Source: Diphasiastrum complanatum (taxonomy: Eukaryota > Streptophyta > Lycopodiopsida > Lycopodiales > Lycopodiaceae). Taken from it: 64,000 nt of DNA. Both the position numbers and the translations under genes were made by a program. Location: the NCBI GenBank assembly GCA_029204225.1, contig CM055102.1:38688121-38752120 (forward strand). Direction: 5' to 3'. A model generated the notes under the pieces. That model did not search any database. It saw nothing but the letters and a program-made list of their open reading frames with translations, and was not told the DNA's origin. The stretch's first letter is position 1, and each line of letters starts with the position of its first letter. Shown here one piece after another: positions 30,547 through 41,865 of the stretch.

Positions 30547-32028
30547 ATGTCTAATTTTGATGCTGTCTTATTTTCATAAATTTGATCCTTTTTTTCTTCT
30601 TCTTTCGATTCTAGTCTACTGTCTTTTTTCATGAATTTAGTCCTTTTTTTTCTCTTTTGCTTTTTATTCTTCTTTCTATTACTGAGAGTCCTGGTGTGGA
30701 AGTATTTTCTGAGATTTATCTTAGATTTAAGTCTATGCTCAGTACTCCCTTGTTCAAATCTCAGATTAAGGACATGATTCATTATCAGGACTTGGTGACC
30801 CTCGACAAGCATAGCTATAAAGCCAAGTTTGACAGAATTTTCACCAAGTTACATAATGATTTCAAATCTATTGATGATTGTCCAATTCACAATAAAAAAT
30901 GTAGATTTGTAGAGTTTCAGTCAGCATTTGTTTTTTTTTTTTTTTTTTTTTGTTAAATATTTCTAACAATTCGGAGTCTAGCCTTTCTACTTATAAAGTT
31001 GCTTCTTCCAGCGGTACAAAATTTGAGAAGTCGAAGACTATAGATATAGAAACTTTTTTTTATTAATATGAGTGTTAGTTTAGATGATTGTATAGATTTT
31101 GATCCTACACGAAATAGGGCATCGTTTATAGGCCCTAGAACACCCACTTCCCTTTCTCCTTCTGATAAATCTCTAATCACATTGCCTACTTATAATATAG
31201 ATAACAATTATTTTTTGACAATATTGAATATATCAGATCTTTTTGATTTCACAGAGGCCGAGACTCTTTGCATTTTGAGCAAAGAGCTTCATGAATTTTT
31301 GGATATAATCGATTATGATGTTGATGATCTTCTCCCTGGTATTGATGATGTAAATAAGGATGAATTTTATTCAGGGAAAGATTGCTTGAAATGGCTGTGG
31401 AAGAAATGCGCCAAAAAGAAAATGATCTTCCTTCTGACGAGGAGTTCCTCAGATTTCAAAGTCAGTTTGGTTTTCCAAAACCAACTGTCAATTCACCAAC
31501 CTTATTGACATCAAAAGGTGGATATTATATTGATGGAGAGGCAGTAATCGAGAAAGACAAAATTGAATGTGTAAGTTTTGTATCTTATCTTGTACTAGTA
31601 GATCCGTAATGTCAGATTTTATACTGGAGCTTACGTTGCATTTTTTTCATTTCAAGAAACAATTTCTTGATGATTTTGCAATTCGTCGAGGTGGGCAGAG
31701 ATCCTCTGTTGGAGAATATTCAAGAGATCATGCACTGGGACATTATCTGAAGCTCTTCAAGAATAATGAGACTAGTGTTGCCCATTCAAAGTTTCATCGA
31801 CATGGTGATACAATGATTATGGCAATCAAGGCACTTTCTCATTTTCTTGGAGGACATAATTTTAATAGGGTGTATAAAATAATTTTTGTTAAGAAAAATA
31901 TTGCACTTAAGATTTTAGGATATGGTCCAGTAGATTTCATGCTCAGATCATCTCATTTTGCATTGTATGTAGCCTACGTTGATCTGAGTAAGCATGAGAA
32001 CTATGAGCTCTTGGATCATTACGAGTGA
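30547..32028 (+). pseudogene. Unrecognised intron-bearing gene, plus strand
   Basis: The strand reads as a protein across several frames: VEVFSEIYLRFKSMLS near 30700, SLSTYKVASSSGTKFEKSKT near 30980-31045, SVSLDDCIDFDPTRNRASFI near 31070-31130, and KENDLPSDEEFLRFQSQFG near 31415. A GTAAGT donor at 31571 and an AG acceptor at 31656 define an 86-bp intron whose removal keeps the frame, leading to QFLDDFAIRRGGQRSSVGEY and a stop at 32028. A 21-T run at 30931-30951 and a frameshift at about 31340-31390 break it. I do not recognise the family. It is divergent from the H3-Ulp1 gene and converges on the next gene. Confidence 0.5.
31571..31656 (+). other. Predicted intron (86 bp)
   Basis: GTAAGT follows codon TGT, and TTTTCATTTCAAG precedes codon AAA. 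Both exons join in phase 0 with no stop. This is strong evidence that the plus-strand gene was once spliced. Confidence 0.7.
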
Positions 32029-32207
32029 CGAAAATTGTTGCACGATTCTAAATTGCAACTTTCATTAGAGAAAGTGTCGAAAGTAGAGTAGATTTTGGAT
32101 AACCAAACTTTGTAAAATTTTTCATTTCATATTCAAAATTTCTCTGTATGTCTATTGCCTATTGGCTTGTATAAATTTGCATGTTTTTTGAAATTTTTAA
32201 TAATCCA

Positions 32208-33285
32208 TCAATTTTGTATTATGACGAATTTGGATTCTTCTATAAAACCATTGGAAAAGTTGTAGTATATAGCTATCTTTGTGCTAGTCCCACCATGTTG
32301 TGTACTTTCATGAATTGTCGCTCTTGCTTGCCAATGAGATTTTTTCATTCCTTGCGATGACCATATATCAAGTCTTCCACTATTTCTTGCAAAGAATGTC
32401 GAATGATGCCGTAATATGTGCTGCATGTCATTAAAACATAATACAAATCAGTACCAAAAGTATCTAAATTAATTGCACATATTTGTCTAACATCGAAATT
32501 ATACCATATAATGAGTTATATAACCTAAATCCCATGTCTTTTAAACTGCATCCACAAATTCAGTGGTTGTTTTCTGTATCATTTGTACATCAGTATTTGA
32601 AAATTTATCTTTTCTCAAGTATTTCACCATGTTGTCTAATTTTTTCTGAACTTCTTTTTCAAAATCTTGAGTTGCAGCTATAATCTCTTTTCAAACCAAG
32701 TATTGAATCTTGGATTGTTTGCTAGAATAATTTGATAAAAATCTTCGAGCTTTGGATCCTCCAATGCTCGGCTTGCATGGAATATTTCTTGTTTTAGCTA
32801 GTAGTTTGTCGTCATTTTTTATTTTAATGTGGCCTTTATGTAAACCTGCTTTAGACAACACATCCTTTAATATGGAAATAGCTTCCTTCGTAGATGCCTC
32901 TGGCTAAAAATTTCATGCAAACAAGATGTGAAGATACATTATCTTTTCTATTAAATGCACATTTGCATGCAATGTATAGATATGAACATTCTGAAGAGCA
33001 ATCGGCAGTACGAGTTTCCAATTAGGATCTTCTCAATCTCTTGATATTCATGTACTCCTTGTCATGTCTTTTGTTGTCTTCATGCAATACAAACAAGGTT
33101 GTTTAGAGTTATCGCCATGGGATACATTGAACATACATTTTAATGTCTTTAGATCTCCTACTAAATGCCATTCTCGGTTGAAAGTGCCAATTCCAGGAAT
33201 ATTGAGTGGAACTCCCTCCATGTGATTTTTTATGGTGGCAGAATATGACGTTTTATTAAATATCCATGAGAGAATGTCATGGTCT
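32208..33285 (-). pseudogene. Later exons of the large minus-strand gene
   Basis: HDILSWIFNKTSYSATIKNH, VPLNIPGIGTFNREWHLVGD and SKQPCLYCMKTTKDM are encoded from about 33270 to 33050. Weaker coding follows (EAISILKDVLSKAGL near 32860, FEKEVQKKLDNMV near 32640). After a TGACATGCAG acceptor, the final block 32405-32208 reads RHHSTFFARNSGRLDIWSSQ and ATIHESTQHGGTS. Frames change often. It ends some 180 bp from the convergent plus-strand gene. Confidence 0.45.
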
Positions 33286-33399
33286 TATTTCATTACCTAT
33301 AAGAGAAAACAAAAACGTGATGCCTCATAATATTAACACAGAGAAGATTTTCCAAATGAAATCCATATTAGAATGATTATCCCTATTGATTATGCCAAG

Positions 33400-33747
33400 G
33401 AACTACTATATCTGAAATGCTGCCAACCACTAGATATCATTTTTTGATTGAACACTGAAGTTGAGGCCAAATGAGTCTTCTGAATTTGAAAGTGCTCCAT
33501 TCATGATTGTAAGACTGACTCTCTCCATTTTTTGTACTTTTATAATTTCGGACTCATCTAACTTGAGAACAACTATCAGCTTGTTATTGACATTCTCATT
33601 TGTAATACCATAAAAATTTATGATGAATGTTAGTAGCTGATTAATATCAATAAATAGGTTGTTGGAATTGTTATATGCTAGACATTCTCCTTTTGAGCAA
33701 TACACTTCATTGATATGAGATGGATTACCAACTATTGTCTGCATACC
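33400..33747 (-). pseudogene. Exon 3 of the large minus-strand gene
   Basis: After a probable acceptor at TATGCAG the frame reads IVGNPSHINEVYCSKGECLA, LLTFIINFYGITNENVNNKL and KLDESEIIKVQKMERVSLTI. A TAG follows KND-I, where the next residues read WLAAFQ, so the stop probably replaced a codon in an otherwise continuing exon. Phase 0 fits exon 2. Confidence 0.5.
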
Positions 33748-33805
33748 TTGGTTTAACATGTCTTTTTTTTTTAAAGATGAATTGGTCATGGGATTGGAAA
33801 CTTTT

Positions 33806-34496
33806 TGTGAAAAATTGCCTACATTGGCAAATCTAGCCATGTAGAATATTATACATTTTGTCAATATTGTTTGTTGGTTACTTGAATGGCCAAAGTGGCA
33901 CTTGTACATACACACCTAAAGTAGGTTACCACGAGTCAAGAGGAGTGGTTGTGTCTATTTGGTAGTGATTCCTACTTTGTAGGATCTAGACCATGATTTA
34001 TGATGAGATTTGTACCTACCATGCACCTACCAAGCATGACTCTTGGATCTAGGCTAGGGTTTTCACATTAGGGCAAAAAAGTGGAGTCTACTTCCTTATT
34101 ACATGCTGGATTTTCACCTAACTTTGCAAAGGAAGTGTGTTTTACTATGTATTTCCATTCTCCATAGTGAGAAGATAGAAACTTTTTGGAGCCTCAAGGA
34201 GAAACTTGAGTTTCCTCTCATTGTATGGTGATTACTCTATTTTTCCAATGAAACCCAGCTTTGTCACTTTGTAAACACTGTCTACAGGCCGTACTACAGC
34301 CTTATTTCCACACGTGTGGAGTTGGATTAGACTATTTGATCAATGCTTTGATTGTCTCTACTTGTTTCCTATCAAGCTGCTAAACTAGATCTTGTTTTCT
34401 GATGACTAGTTTCTGATAGATTGTTTAACAAGCATACAATCACCTTGTGGATCATTCAAAGATCCATTTATGGTCCTTAGTACTGTACTTTTCACA
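33806..34496 (+). repeat. Copia-8 5' LTR (691 bp)
   Basis: It starts TGTGAAAAATTGCC and ends TTTTCACA, followed directly by the primer-binding site. It is the same length as the 3' LTR at 39101-39791. Confidence 0.95.
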
Positions 34497-34508
34497 TGGT
34501 ATCAGAGC
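34497..34508 (+). other. Copia-8 primer-binding site
   Basis: TGGTATCAGAGC lies immediately after the LTR and is complementary to initiator Met-tRNA. Confidence 0.9.
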
Positions 34509-35127
34509 CAAGTACAAGGCCATTGATCTATGTTTGAATCTAATCCAGTTTTAGCAGGTTTTGGTGCAAAAAGCTAGTATTGGAAGGGCGAGCTGGTATC
34601 CAGGATTTGGTAAGGAGATTTGATCCCAAACTTTTTCAGGATCAAAATCCGTACTGTTCACATGTGTGGGCATCTCTGAACCAGCATTTAATAACCCATA
34701 TTCATTGGATCATAGAAAATTCACATGGTGTCAGTTTGATGTAATTTTTGGTGCAAATCCTAGCATAAGCTATCAAGATCACTTGCCATTGATTAGTTTT
34801 GAATTTGTTTCATGAAAACTAATTAATCTAGGCTGATTTCAGACCTTCTTAAAGTGGAAACCAGGTCTTGAAAGTACATTAAAGTGAATGAGAGAGATAG
34901 AGTCAGTTTTTGTCCAAGAATAGCCAAGATTGGCAAGATTTGCTTGAGTGTAGTTTTCATCTCATCTTATCTTCATTCCAGCTTGTGAGGGAGTGATAGA
35001 ACTGTGATTACAAATCCATCTATTGGATTAGAAGTCAACATTTGAGTGAAACACTGCAAGTTAGAAACCTTTGTGAGTTTCAGGTCCAAACAAATCTATA
35101 TCTTGTGTGTAGAATCTTGCTAGTAAG
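34509..35127 (+). other. Copia-8 untranslated leader
   Basis: About 620 bp between PBS and gag contain no long frame. The leader is shared with Copia-9 (61702-62321, inverted), as expected for a packaging and translation leader. Confidence 0.7.
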
Positions 35128-36117
35128 ATGGGATCAGTGGGAGCCTACCTTCTAGAAGCTAGTGAGAGGTTAAATTCTACCAATTATGCTATTTGGAAAG
35201 TGAGGATGGAGTCACTAATGGTTCTCCAGGATCTTTATGAGTTTCTAATAGATGATGAAGATGAACCTCTAGGTGCACAGGAATTAGTGAGATACAAGAA
35301 GAGGTCTAGGCTTGCACTTCACTGTATTAAGATGAATGTAAGCAATGATCTTTTAAGAGAAGTATCATCATGTAAGAGTGCTAAAGAGGCTTGGGAATCT
35401 TTCAAATCTATCTATGAGTCTAGTAACACTTCGAGGGTTCTCATGCTTAGGAACCAGATTCTACAAAGCATGAAGAGAAGTGATGAGAATGCACAAGATT
35501 ATGTGCTAAGAATCAAGTCTCTTAATAGGGAGTTAGCTTCCATTGGAGAGAAGATTCAAGATAGTGAGCTTGTTCAGATTGTCCTAAATGGTCTAGGGAG
35601 TGGCTTTACAAATTTGGTCCAAAGCTTTGCAATCCAAGACACTTTGCCTACTATAGAAAAGCTACACAGTGTATTAGTAGCTGAAGAGTGTAGGATGTTG
35701 CATACCAATGCAAGAATGAATGCTATTTCTCTGCAGGATGGTGATGAGAAAGCTAATTTCTCATTCAAAAGCAAGAAGAAGACCAATGGCAAGAAGAAGC
35801 ACTTCAAGGAGACCAAGGAGGAGGATGAGGCTTCAAGCTCAAAGGGCAAGATCAAAGACAAGTCCAAGTACAAATGTTTTTTTTGTGGAAAGAAAGGACA
35901 TTTTGCATCAGAATGTTTCAAGAAGAAGAAGGCACAAGAGAGCAAACAAAGCAACATTGCACATCAGGAGGAAGAGGAGGATGAAGAGTCCTCCTTGATG
36001 GTTTCCAACAAACCACCATCATCCAAGAGCAACACCAATGATTCTTGGTGGATTGATAGTGGGGCAAGTTCCCACATGACATATCAAAAGGACATATTCT
36101 CCACCTTACTTTCTTAA
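35128..36117 (+). pseudogene. Copia-8 gag and protease start
   Basis: The frame opens MGSVGAYLLEASERLNSTN, typical of copia gag (UBN2). It has NYAIWKVRMESLMVLQDLYE, a Lys-rich region and a CCHC knuckle CFFCGKKGHFASEC near 35875-35917, then the protease active site WWIDSGASSHMT near 36046-36082. It ends at a TAA (36115-36117); the related Copia-9 has a Tyr codon there. The next frame is in the same phase, so this one stop truncates pol. Confidence 0.92.
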
Positions 36118-38613
36118 AATGACTTACATAGATCAATCTATACTGCAAGTAGTCAAGAATGTAAGATAAGTGGAATAGGAACAATTCCCTTGTATGTGGG
36201 ATCATCCAAAAGGATGAATCTAGATAATGTTCTTTATGTTCCTAAGTTAACCAAGAATTTGCTTAGTGTTGGCCAGTTAATGGATAATGGCCTAGATGTA
36301 CAATTTAAGCATGGAGTTTGTTCCATCCTTAGAAATGATGAATGTATAGCCAAAGGCTTTAAGCAAGGTAGATTGTTTAAGCTTGATGCTAATATTGCAG
36401 TGGAGAGTGTTAACTTGGCAAAGGTGGAGCTATCAAAGGTGGAACTGTGGCACAAAAGGTTGGGCCACCCCAACTACAAAGCCTTGGAATCTATGGCTAC
36501 AAAGGAGCTTGCAGTTGGACTCCCCAAGCATTTGTCAAAGTGTGGGAAGAGATGTGAAGCATGTAGCCTCTCAAAGGCTCACAAGCTACCCTTCTCAAGA
36601 TCTACATCAAGATCAAACTCTCCTCTTGAACTCATCCATTCGGATGTTCATAGTTTTTCACATGAGTCTAATGGTGGTGCCAAGTACTATGTAATCTTCA
36701 TTGATGACTATTCTAGATTTTGTTGGATGTACCTCTTGTCTAGCGAATCAATGGTGTTTGATTCTTTTGTAAAGTTCAAGACTTTGGTAGAAAATCAACT
36801 TAGTACCAAGATTAAGGTATTAAGGAGTGATAATGGAGGTGAATATGTCTCCAATAAGTTGATTGACTTTTGTATTTCTAATGGCATAAAGAGGGAGTTG
36901 TCATGTCCATACACCCCTCAACAAAATGGAGTGAGTGAGAGAAGAAATAGATCTCTTTGTGAGTGTGCTAAGGCCTTAAGGCTAGATGCTTCTCTATCCA
37001 AACCATTTTGGGGTGAAGCAATAGCTTGTGATAGATTGCCAAACCAAGCCATTGGAGGAATCACACCATTTGAAGCTCTATTTGGAGAGAAGCCCAATCT
37101 CAAAGATCTCAAAGTTTTTGGATCCACTTGCTATGTACACCAATCCTTGGATAAGAGAAGGAAGGATGATGCAACATCCATCAAAGGCATCTTTGTGGGA
37201 TATGGTGAGAATAGCAAAGGTTATAGAGTCTTCAATCTCATCACTAGCAAGGTGATAGTGAGTAGGGATGTTATTTTTTATGAAGGACATGCTTGTGATT
37301 TGGATGATAATGCTACTAATCATCTTGATGCCAAGGATCATGCTAGGATGGAGGAGGAGCTTCCAAGTGAAAAAGAACTTGAGGATCCACCTCAAGATGC
37401 AAGAACTCCAAGAACTCCAAAAACTCCAAGAAGATCTACAAGGGCAAGATCCGAGCCATTGAGGCTCACCTATGATGGTCAAGGTGATCAAAGGGAAGGC
37501 TCATCATCTTTCACATCTTACACCTTTCTTACTTCAATGTTAGATGAGCCAACATGCTATGAAGATGCTTGTAAGTCTAAAAGTTGGATGGATGCTATGC
37601 AAGTAGAGTATGATGCTCTTATTGAGAATCATACTTGGGATCTTGTGGATCTTCCTCAAGGGAAGAAACCTCTTGATTGCAAGTGGGTGTTTAGATTGAA
37701 GTATAATCAAGATGGATCAATAATCAAGCATAAAGCTAGGCTTGTTGCCAAAGGTTTTTTACAAACCAAAGGCATTGACTATGATGAGACTTTTGCTCCT
37801 GTGGCTAAGCTTGTTACTATCAGGTTGATCATTAGTCTTGCTACAACCTTCAATTGGGAGCTATTCCAACTTGACTTCACAAATGCATTCCTGAATGGTT
37901 ATTTGGAGGAAGAGATCTACATGAGGCAACCCGAGGGCTTCATCAAGGCAAAGCATGAAGGAAAGGTGTATTTTTTGAAGAAGAGCCTTTATGGGCTCAA
38001 GCAAGCACCCAGAGCATGGTACTCTAGGCTAAACTCTTTTCTCATTTCCATCAATTTTGTAATGAGTGCCTATGATCCATCATTGTATATAAGTTTTCAT
38101 GATGGCATGATCATTATTCTTGTTTTGTATGTAGATGACATTATCTTGAGTGGTAATGATCTAGATGGAATTAGAGATGTAAAAATTGCTTTAACAAAAG
38201 AGTTTAAGATGGTAGATCTCGGCCTATTGAGCTTCATTCTTGGAATAGAGGTTATTAGAGGATGTGATTTTAGCTTCATTTGTCAATCTAAATATGCTAC
38301 ATCCATCCTAGATAGATTTGGAATGAAGAATTGTAAAGGCATTGAGACACCAATGGAGCAACATTTAAAAGCATCTATTGGTTGTGATGAAGCATCCTTT
38401 GAGGACATCACATTATATAGAAGGCTTATTGGCTCCTTGATCTATTTAACTGTAACTAGACCTGGTCTTAGTTATAGTGTTGGAAAGTTAATCCAATTCA
38501 TGCAAAGTCCTCTAGTTTCACATTGGAAGATGGCCAAAAGAGTTCTTAGATACATTTCATTCACTAAGAATTTTGGTATTTTGTATAGAGGAACTAATCT
38601 TGGCAGCCTATAG
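36118..38613 (+). pseudogene. Copia-8 pol: protease end, integrase, RT
   Basis: The reading frame continues in phase after the TAA at 36115. It holds [66 protein letters not shown] and [10 protein letters not shown] (intact integrase triad), then RT with CKWVFRLKYNQDGS, QLDFTNAFLNG, LYGLKQAPRAWYSRLNSF and LYVDDIILSGND. About five residues are missing near ACDRLPNQ compared with Copia-9. A short deletion near 38605 shifts the frame into RNase H. The catalytic residues look intact. Confidence 0.92.
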
Positions 38614-39100
38614 TGACTCGGATTTTGCAGGTGACAAAGTGGATAGAAGATCAACAAGTGCCTTTGCCACCTTTCTATGTGATGGAGTAGTATCATGGCT
38701 TTCCAAAAAGCAAGATACCATATCCCTATCTTCCACAGAATCCGAATACAAGGCCTTGACATCAACATGCAAGGAGGTCTTGTGGCTCAAAAGGCTATTG
38801 GTGGAGCTTCATGTCATGGAGGAGGAGATCCCTATCATCTATTGTGACAACCAATCAGCCCAATCATTTGCAACTAATCCTACATTCCATGCAAGGAGCA
38901 AACACATCGAAATTGCTCATCATTTCGTGAGGGAAAAAGTGCAAGCTAAAGAGATCAAGCTCCAACACGTGCCATCATCAAGTTGCTTGGCTGATTTATT
39001 TACTAAACCTTTACCTAAAGATTCATTTGTCAAGCTTAGATCTTCAATTGGAGTTATTGATAAAAGCATTGTGATCTCCAAGGCTAGATTTGAGGAGGAG
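38604..39100 (+). pseudogene. Copia-8 RNase H and C-terminus
   Basis: After the frameshift the frame reads AYSDSDFAGDKVDRRSTSAF, SLSSTESEYKAL, YCDNQSAQSFATNP and SKHIEIAHHFVREKVQ, the usual copia RNase H blocks. It ends near FEEECEKLPTLANLAM, running into the 3' LTR. A polypurine tract GAGGAGGAG (39092-39100) directly precedes the LTR. Confidence 0.9.
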
Positions 39101-39791
39101 TGTGAAAAATTGCCTACATTGGCAAATCTAGCCATGTAGAATATTGTACATTTTGTCAATATTGTTTGTTGGTTACTTGAATGGCCAAAGTGCCACTTGT
39201 ACATACACACCTAAAGTAGGTTACCACGAGTCAAGAGGAGTGGTTGTGCCTATTTGGTAGTAATTCCTACTTTGTAGGATCTAGACCATGATTTATGATG
39301 AGATTTGTACCTACCATGCACCTACCAAGCATGACTCTTGGATCTAGGCTAGGGTTTTCACATTAGGGCAAAAAAGTGGAGTCTACTTCCTTATTACATG
39401 CTGGATTTTCACCTAACTTTGCAAAGGAAGTGTGTTTTACTATGTATTTCCATTCTCCATAGTGAGAAGATAGAAACTTTTTGGAGCCTCAAGGAGAAAC
39501 TCGAGTTTCCTCTCATTGTATGGTGATTACTCTATTTTTCCAATGAAACCCAGCTTTGGCACTTTGTAAACACTGTCTACAGGCCGTACTGCAGCCTTAT
39601 TTCCACACGTGTGGAGTTGGATTAGACTATTTGATCAATGCTTTGATTGTCTCTACTTGTTTCCTATCAAGCTGCTAAACTAGATCTTGTTTTCTGATGA
39701 CTAGTTTCTGATAGATTGTCTAACAAGCATACAATCACCTTGTGGATCATTCAAAGATCCATTTATGGTCCTTAGTACTGTACTTTTCACA
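39101..39791 (+). repeat. Copia-8 3' LTR (691 bp)
   Basis: It starts TGTGAAAAATTGCC after the PPT and ends TTTTCACA before the CTTTT target duplication. It differs from the 5' LTR at about eight positions by eye. Confidence 0.95.
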
Positions 39792-39806
39792 CTTTTTAAT
39801 ACTTAC

Positions 39807-40071
39807 CTGTGCAAATGCCTCATGTATCATCTTAAACATTGTTGCATATGCTTCTCTACTGATGCTAGAAAAATCACATGCCCCTTGAACCAATGTAGTG
39901 TCTAATATTTTTCCAACTTCATTCATAATGCTATCAGTAATTGAAGCCTTAATCTTCTTCATTTTGTTATTGTTTAACATTGATTTCATAGATTTAGAAG
40001 TCAAGATAGGACCTAGTGAGTTTCCAATGGAAATCTCATCGGCCAAATGGTCTTCAACAACCAATGCTGAT
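39807..40071 (-). pseudogene. Exon 2 of the large minus-strand gene
   Basis: The exon begins after TTTGCAATGCAG and joins exon 1 in phase (AA|A gives Lys). It reads SALVVEDHLADEISIGNSLG and EAYATMFKMIHEAFAQ with no stop and ends CAG|GTAAGT at 39806-39801. The downstream intron is where Copia-8 inserted. Confidence 0.6.
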
Positions 40072-40249
40072 CTGCATTGCAAACATAATGTTCATGAAAA
40101 TGTCAGTAGAAATTAGGACACTCATAGTATTCACAGCAGAATAATAAGCAAATCAACTACAAGTTAAAAATAATAAATAGCAATGCTAGTGATTATGAAT
40201 GAATCAAAAAGTTCAAGCAATATTCAATACCAAATAAGCTGTAACTTAC

Positions 40250-40880
40250 TTGAATGCACAGATTCGTCTTTTTCTATAATCTCCTCTGGATGATAGATCA
40301 AATATATCCTTGGTTACCAATCTTTTCCTCTTGTTGCTTCGGACCTTTCTGTTGAGCACATCCATATCTTTAACAAGAGACAAATATGATATACGCATGG
40401 ATTGAAATGCAGTTTTTATCTCATCATTACTAGTTGTAAAATGATGCAAAGAAGATTTTAACCTTTGGATTTTCTTCTTGAACATCTCATTTTCTTCCAA
40501 ACAAGTTTTTTTTTCAACTTTGTAGATTTTTCATTGCACTCCTTTAATATTTTCCTTGTTTCCTCTTCCAAATAATGTATTCTCTGCATTGAATGTGCAT
40601 TCCCATAGAGCATTAAATTCTCACAGTAATCCAAAAGGCCATTTTTGCCATGACACATATAGATTATTAATTGACTCATCGAATGAAAATCCGGATGTTG
40701 CAATGAACATGGATCAATAGGATACATTGTTCCTAATGACCATAAATCTACATGCTTTAGCTTTTCCTCACTGTATCGGATCATATCAGAAGCTGAAAAT
40801 TTGGGTTGCTTTGAATTTCTTGTCCTGAGCGAAGCATATTCTGGTGACAGATCCACATGAAGATGATAAAGCTTTGTCAT
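40250..40880 (-). pseudogene. Exon 1 of the large minus-strand gene
   Basis: The block starts with MTKLYHLHVDLSPEYASL and includes a coiled-coil-like Lys/Glu-rich stretch (YLEEETRKILKECNEKSTKL). An 8-T run at 40504-40511 causes a frameshift, after which the frame continues as ENEMFKKKIQRLKSSLHHF and RKVRSNKRKRLVTKDIFD, the latter resembling a nuclear localisation signal. It ends at a GTAAGT donor (40249-40244). Confidence 0.55.
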
Positions 40881-41544
40881 CAGTACAGTAGTATAATAAC
40901 AAAAAACACAATGACAATAACAAAGCTGGAGATGATGCTAAACCGTAGAGATAGAGATGGCGCGACCCTGGAGATAGGGATGGCCTAGGCTTTGTTTCTG
41001 AAATGTCACTCCTAATTCAAATGTTTCCAACTATTGGGAGGGAATATTTCAGCATTTTGAAAATTATATTTTAATTGTGGTTAAGCACCAGCGAAGTTTG
41101 ATGTGACTAAACTAAGGCGCATTCATTTACATGGAAATTAGTGTGGACAGATGTGTAAAGAAGTTAGAAACTAACATTTTAATTACTTTATAGTTATTTT
41201 TCTCTCTCCTACATGGCATTTCTTATAGGGCCCTCTTTGGGCCCATATTTTCTCTAATGGCATGTTTCTAAATGAAATCAAATGAATCCAAGAAAGATCC
41301 ACAACCATTCTATCTCAATAGCTTGACCCACCTCTATCAATTTTGATTTGATGATTTGTGGCTTCGCTTGCTAGGCTTTCGTTTGGATCCAGGCATATTT
41401 TTCATCTTAGTTTTTGAAGCCACAGTATATAGTGCTGAATCTTGCAAGATTTGATCAGGTGAGAGTATATATGGGTTGGAGCTACATCTTTGCATTTTTT
41501 AAAAATCTTCATTTTTTAAAACATTTTTTCGTTTTTTAAGACAC
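40881..41544. other. Upstream region of the large minus-strand gene
   Basis: No coding is visible. If exon 1 starts at 40880, its promoter should lie here, but I see no distinct motif. Confidence 0.3.
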
Positions 41545-41865
41545 TGTCACATTTTTTCGCACCTTCGGGAAAAATGTGACACTACGACCAGATTTCAGTT
41601 TAAGGGCACTGTCGGGTTTTTAGCATTTTTTGGACGCGACATTGTGACCAAAAGTTGAACACTGTCGAATTTTTTGCATTTCTTTGCCTTCAGAAAAAGT
41701 GCAACACTGTGACCAAAGTTCATTTTAAAGGCATTGTCGGATTTTTTGCATTTTCTTTGCCTTCGCTTTTTAAAGCACCTTCGGGATTTACATGCTTTCT
41801 CTGTTCAAAGGCACCTTCACATTTTTTGGATTTCTCCAACAGTGGCAGACCGACATCGCCAACTT
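41545..41865. repeat. Degenerate tandem repeat
   Basis: Four or so diverged units of 65-90 bp share ACTGTCGGATTTTTTGCATT and TTGTGACCAAAGTTCA type segments, for example near 41545, 41607, 41665 and 41735. Spacing and sequence vary, so this is an old array or an LTR-internal repeat. A related TTGCCTATCTTATTTT segment occurs near 44405. Confidence 0.5.

Larger units (their letters stand above)
33806..39791 (+). mobile_element. Copia-8, full-length young Ty1/copia element
   Basis: This is the only structurally complete element in the window: two 691-bp LTRs, a PBS, gag-pol in one frame with a stop and a frameshift, a PPT, and a 5-bp target duplication (CTTTT at 33801-33805 and 39792-39796). By eye the LTRs differ at about eight sites, near 1.2 percent, so the insertion is young compared with its neighbours. 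It lies in the intron after exon 2 of the large minus-strand gene. Copia-9 at 53.7-62.4 kb is a close relative in the opposite orientation. Confidence 0.95.
32200..40880 (-). pseudogene. Large unrecognised multi-exon gene split by Copia-8
   Basis: On the minus strand, exon-like blocks run from 40880 down to about 32200, with the complete Copia-8 element inserted at 33806-39791. Blocks in order: 40880-40250 (coiled-coil, Lys rich), 40071-39807, about 33747-33400, about 33285-33070, weak coding to 32490, and 32405-32208. Splice sites join blocks 1 and 2 in phase. Later blocks contain ERVSLTIMNGALSNSEDSFG, a GDLKTLKCMFN...CLYC segment and RNSGRLDIWSSQGMKKSHWQ. Several stops mark decay. I cannot assign a function; the Cys pair and the late basic/aromatic motif suggest a transposon protein, which is inference. 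Confidence 0.5.

Noticed and set aside
34720-34740. Second primer-site-like sequence (CACATGGTGTCAG) in the Copia-8 leader
   Set aside because: It does not follow an LTR end and matches the Met-tRNA consensus less well than the perfect site at 34497.
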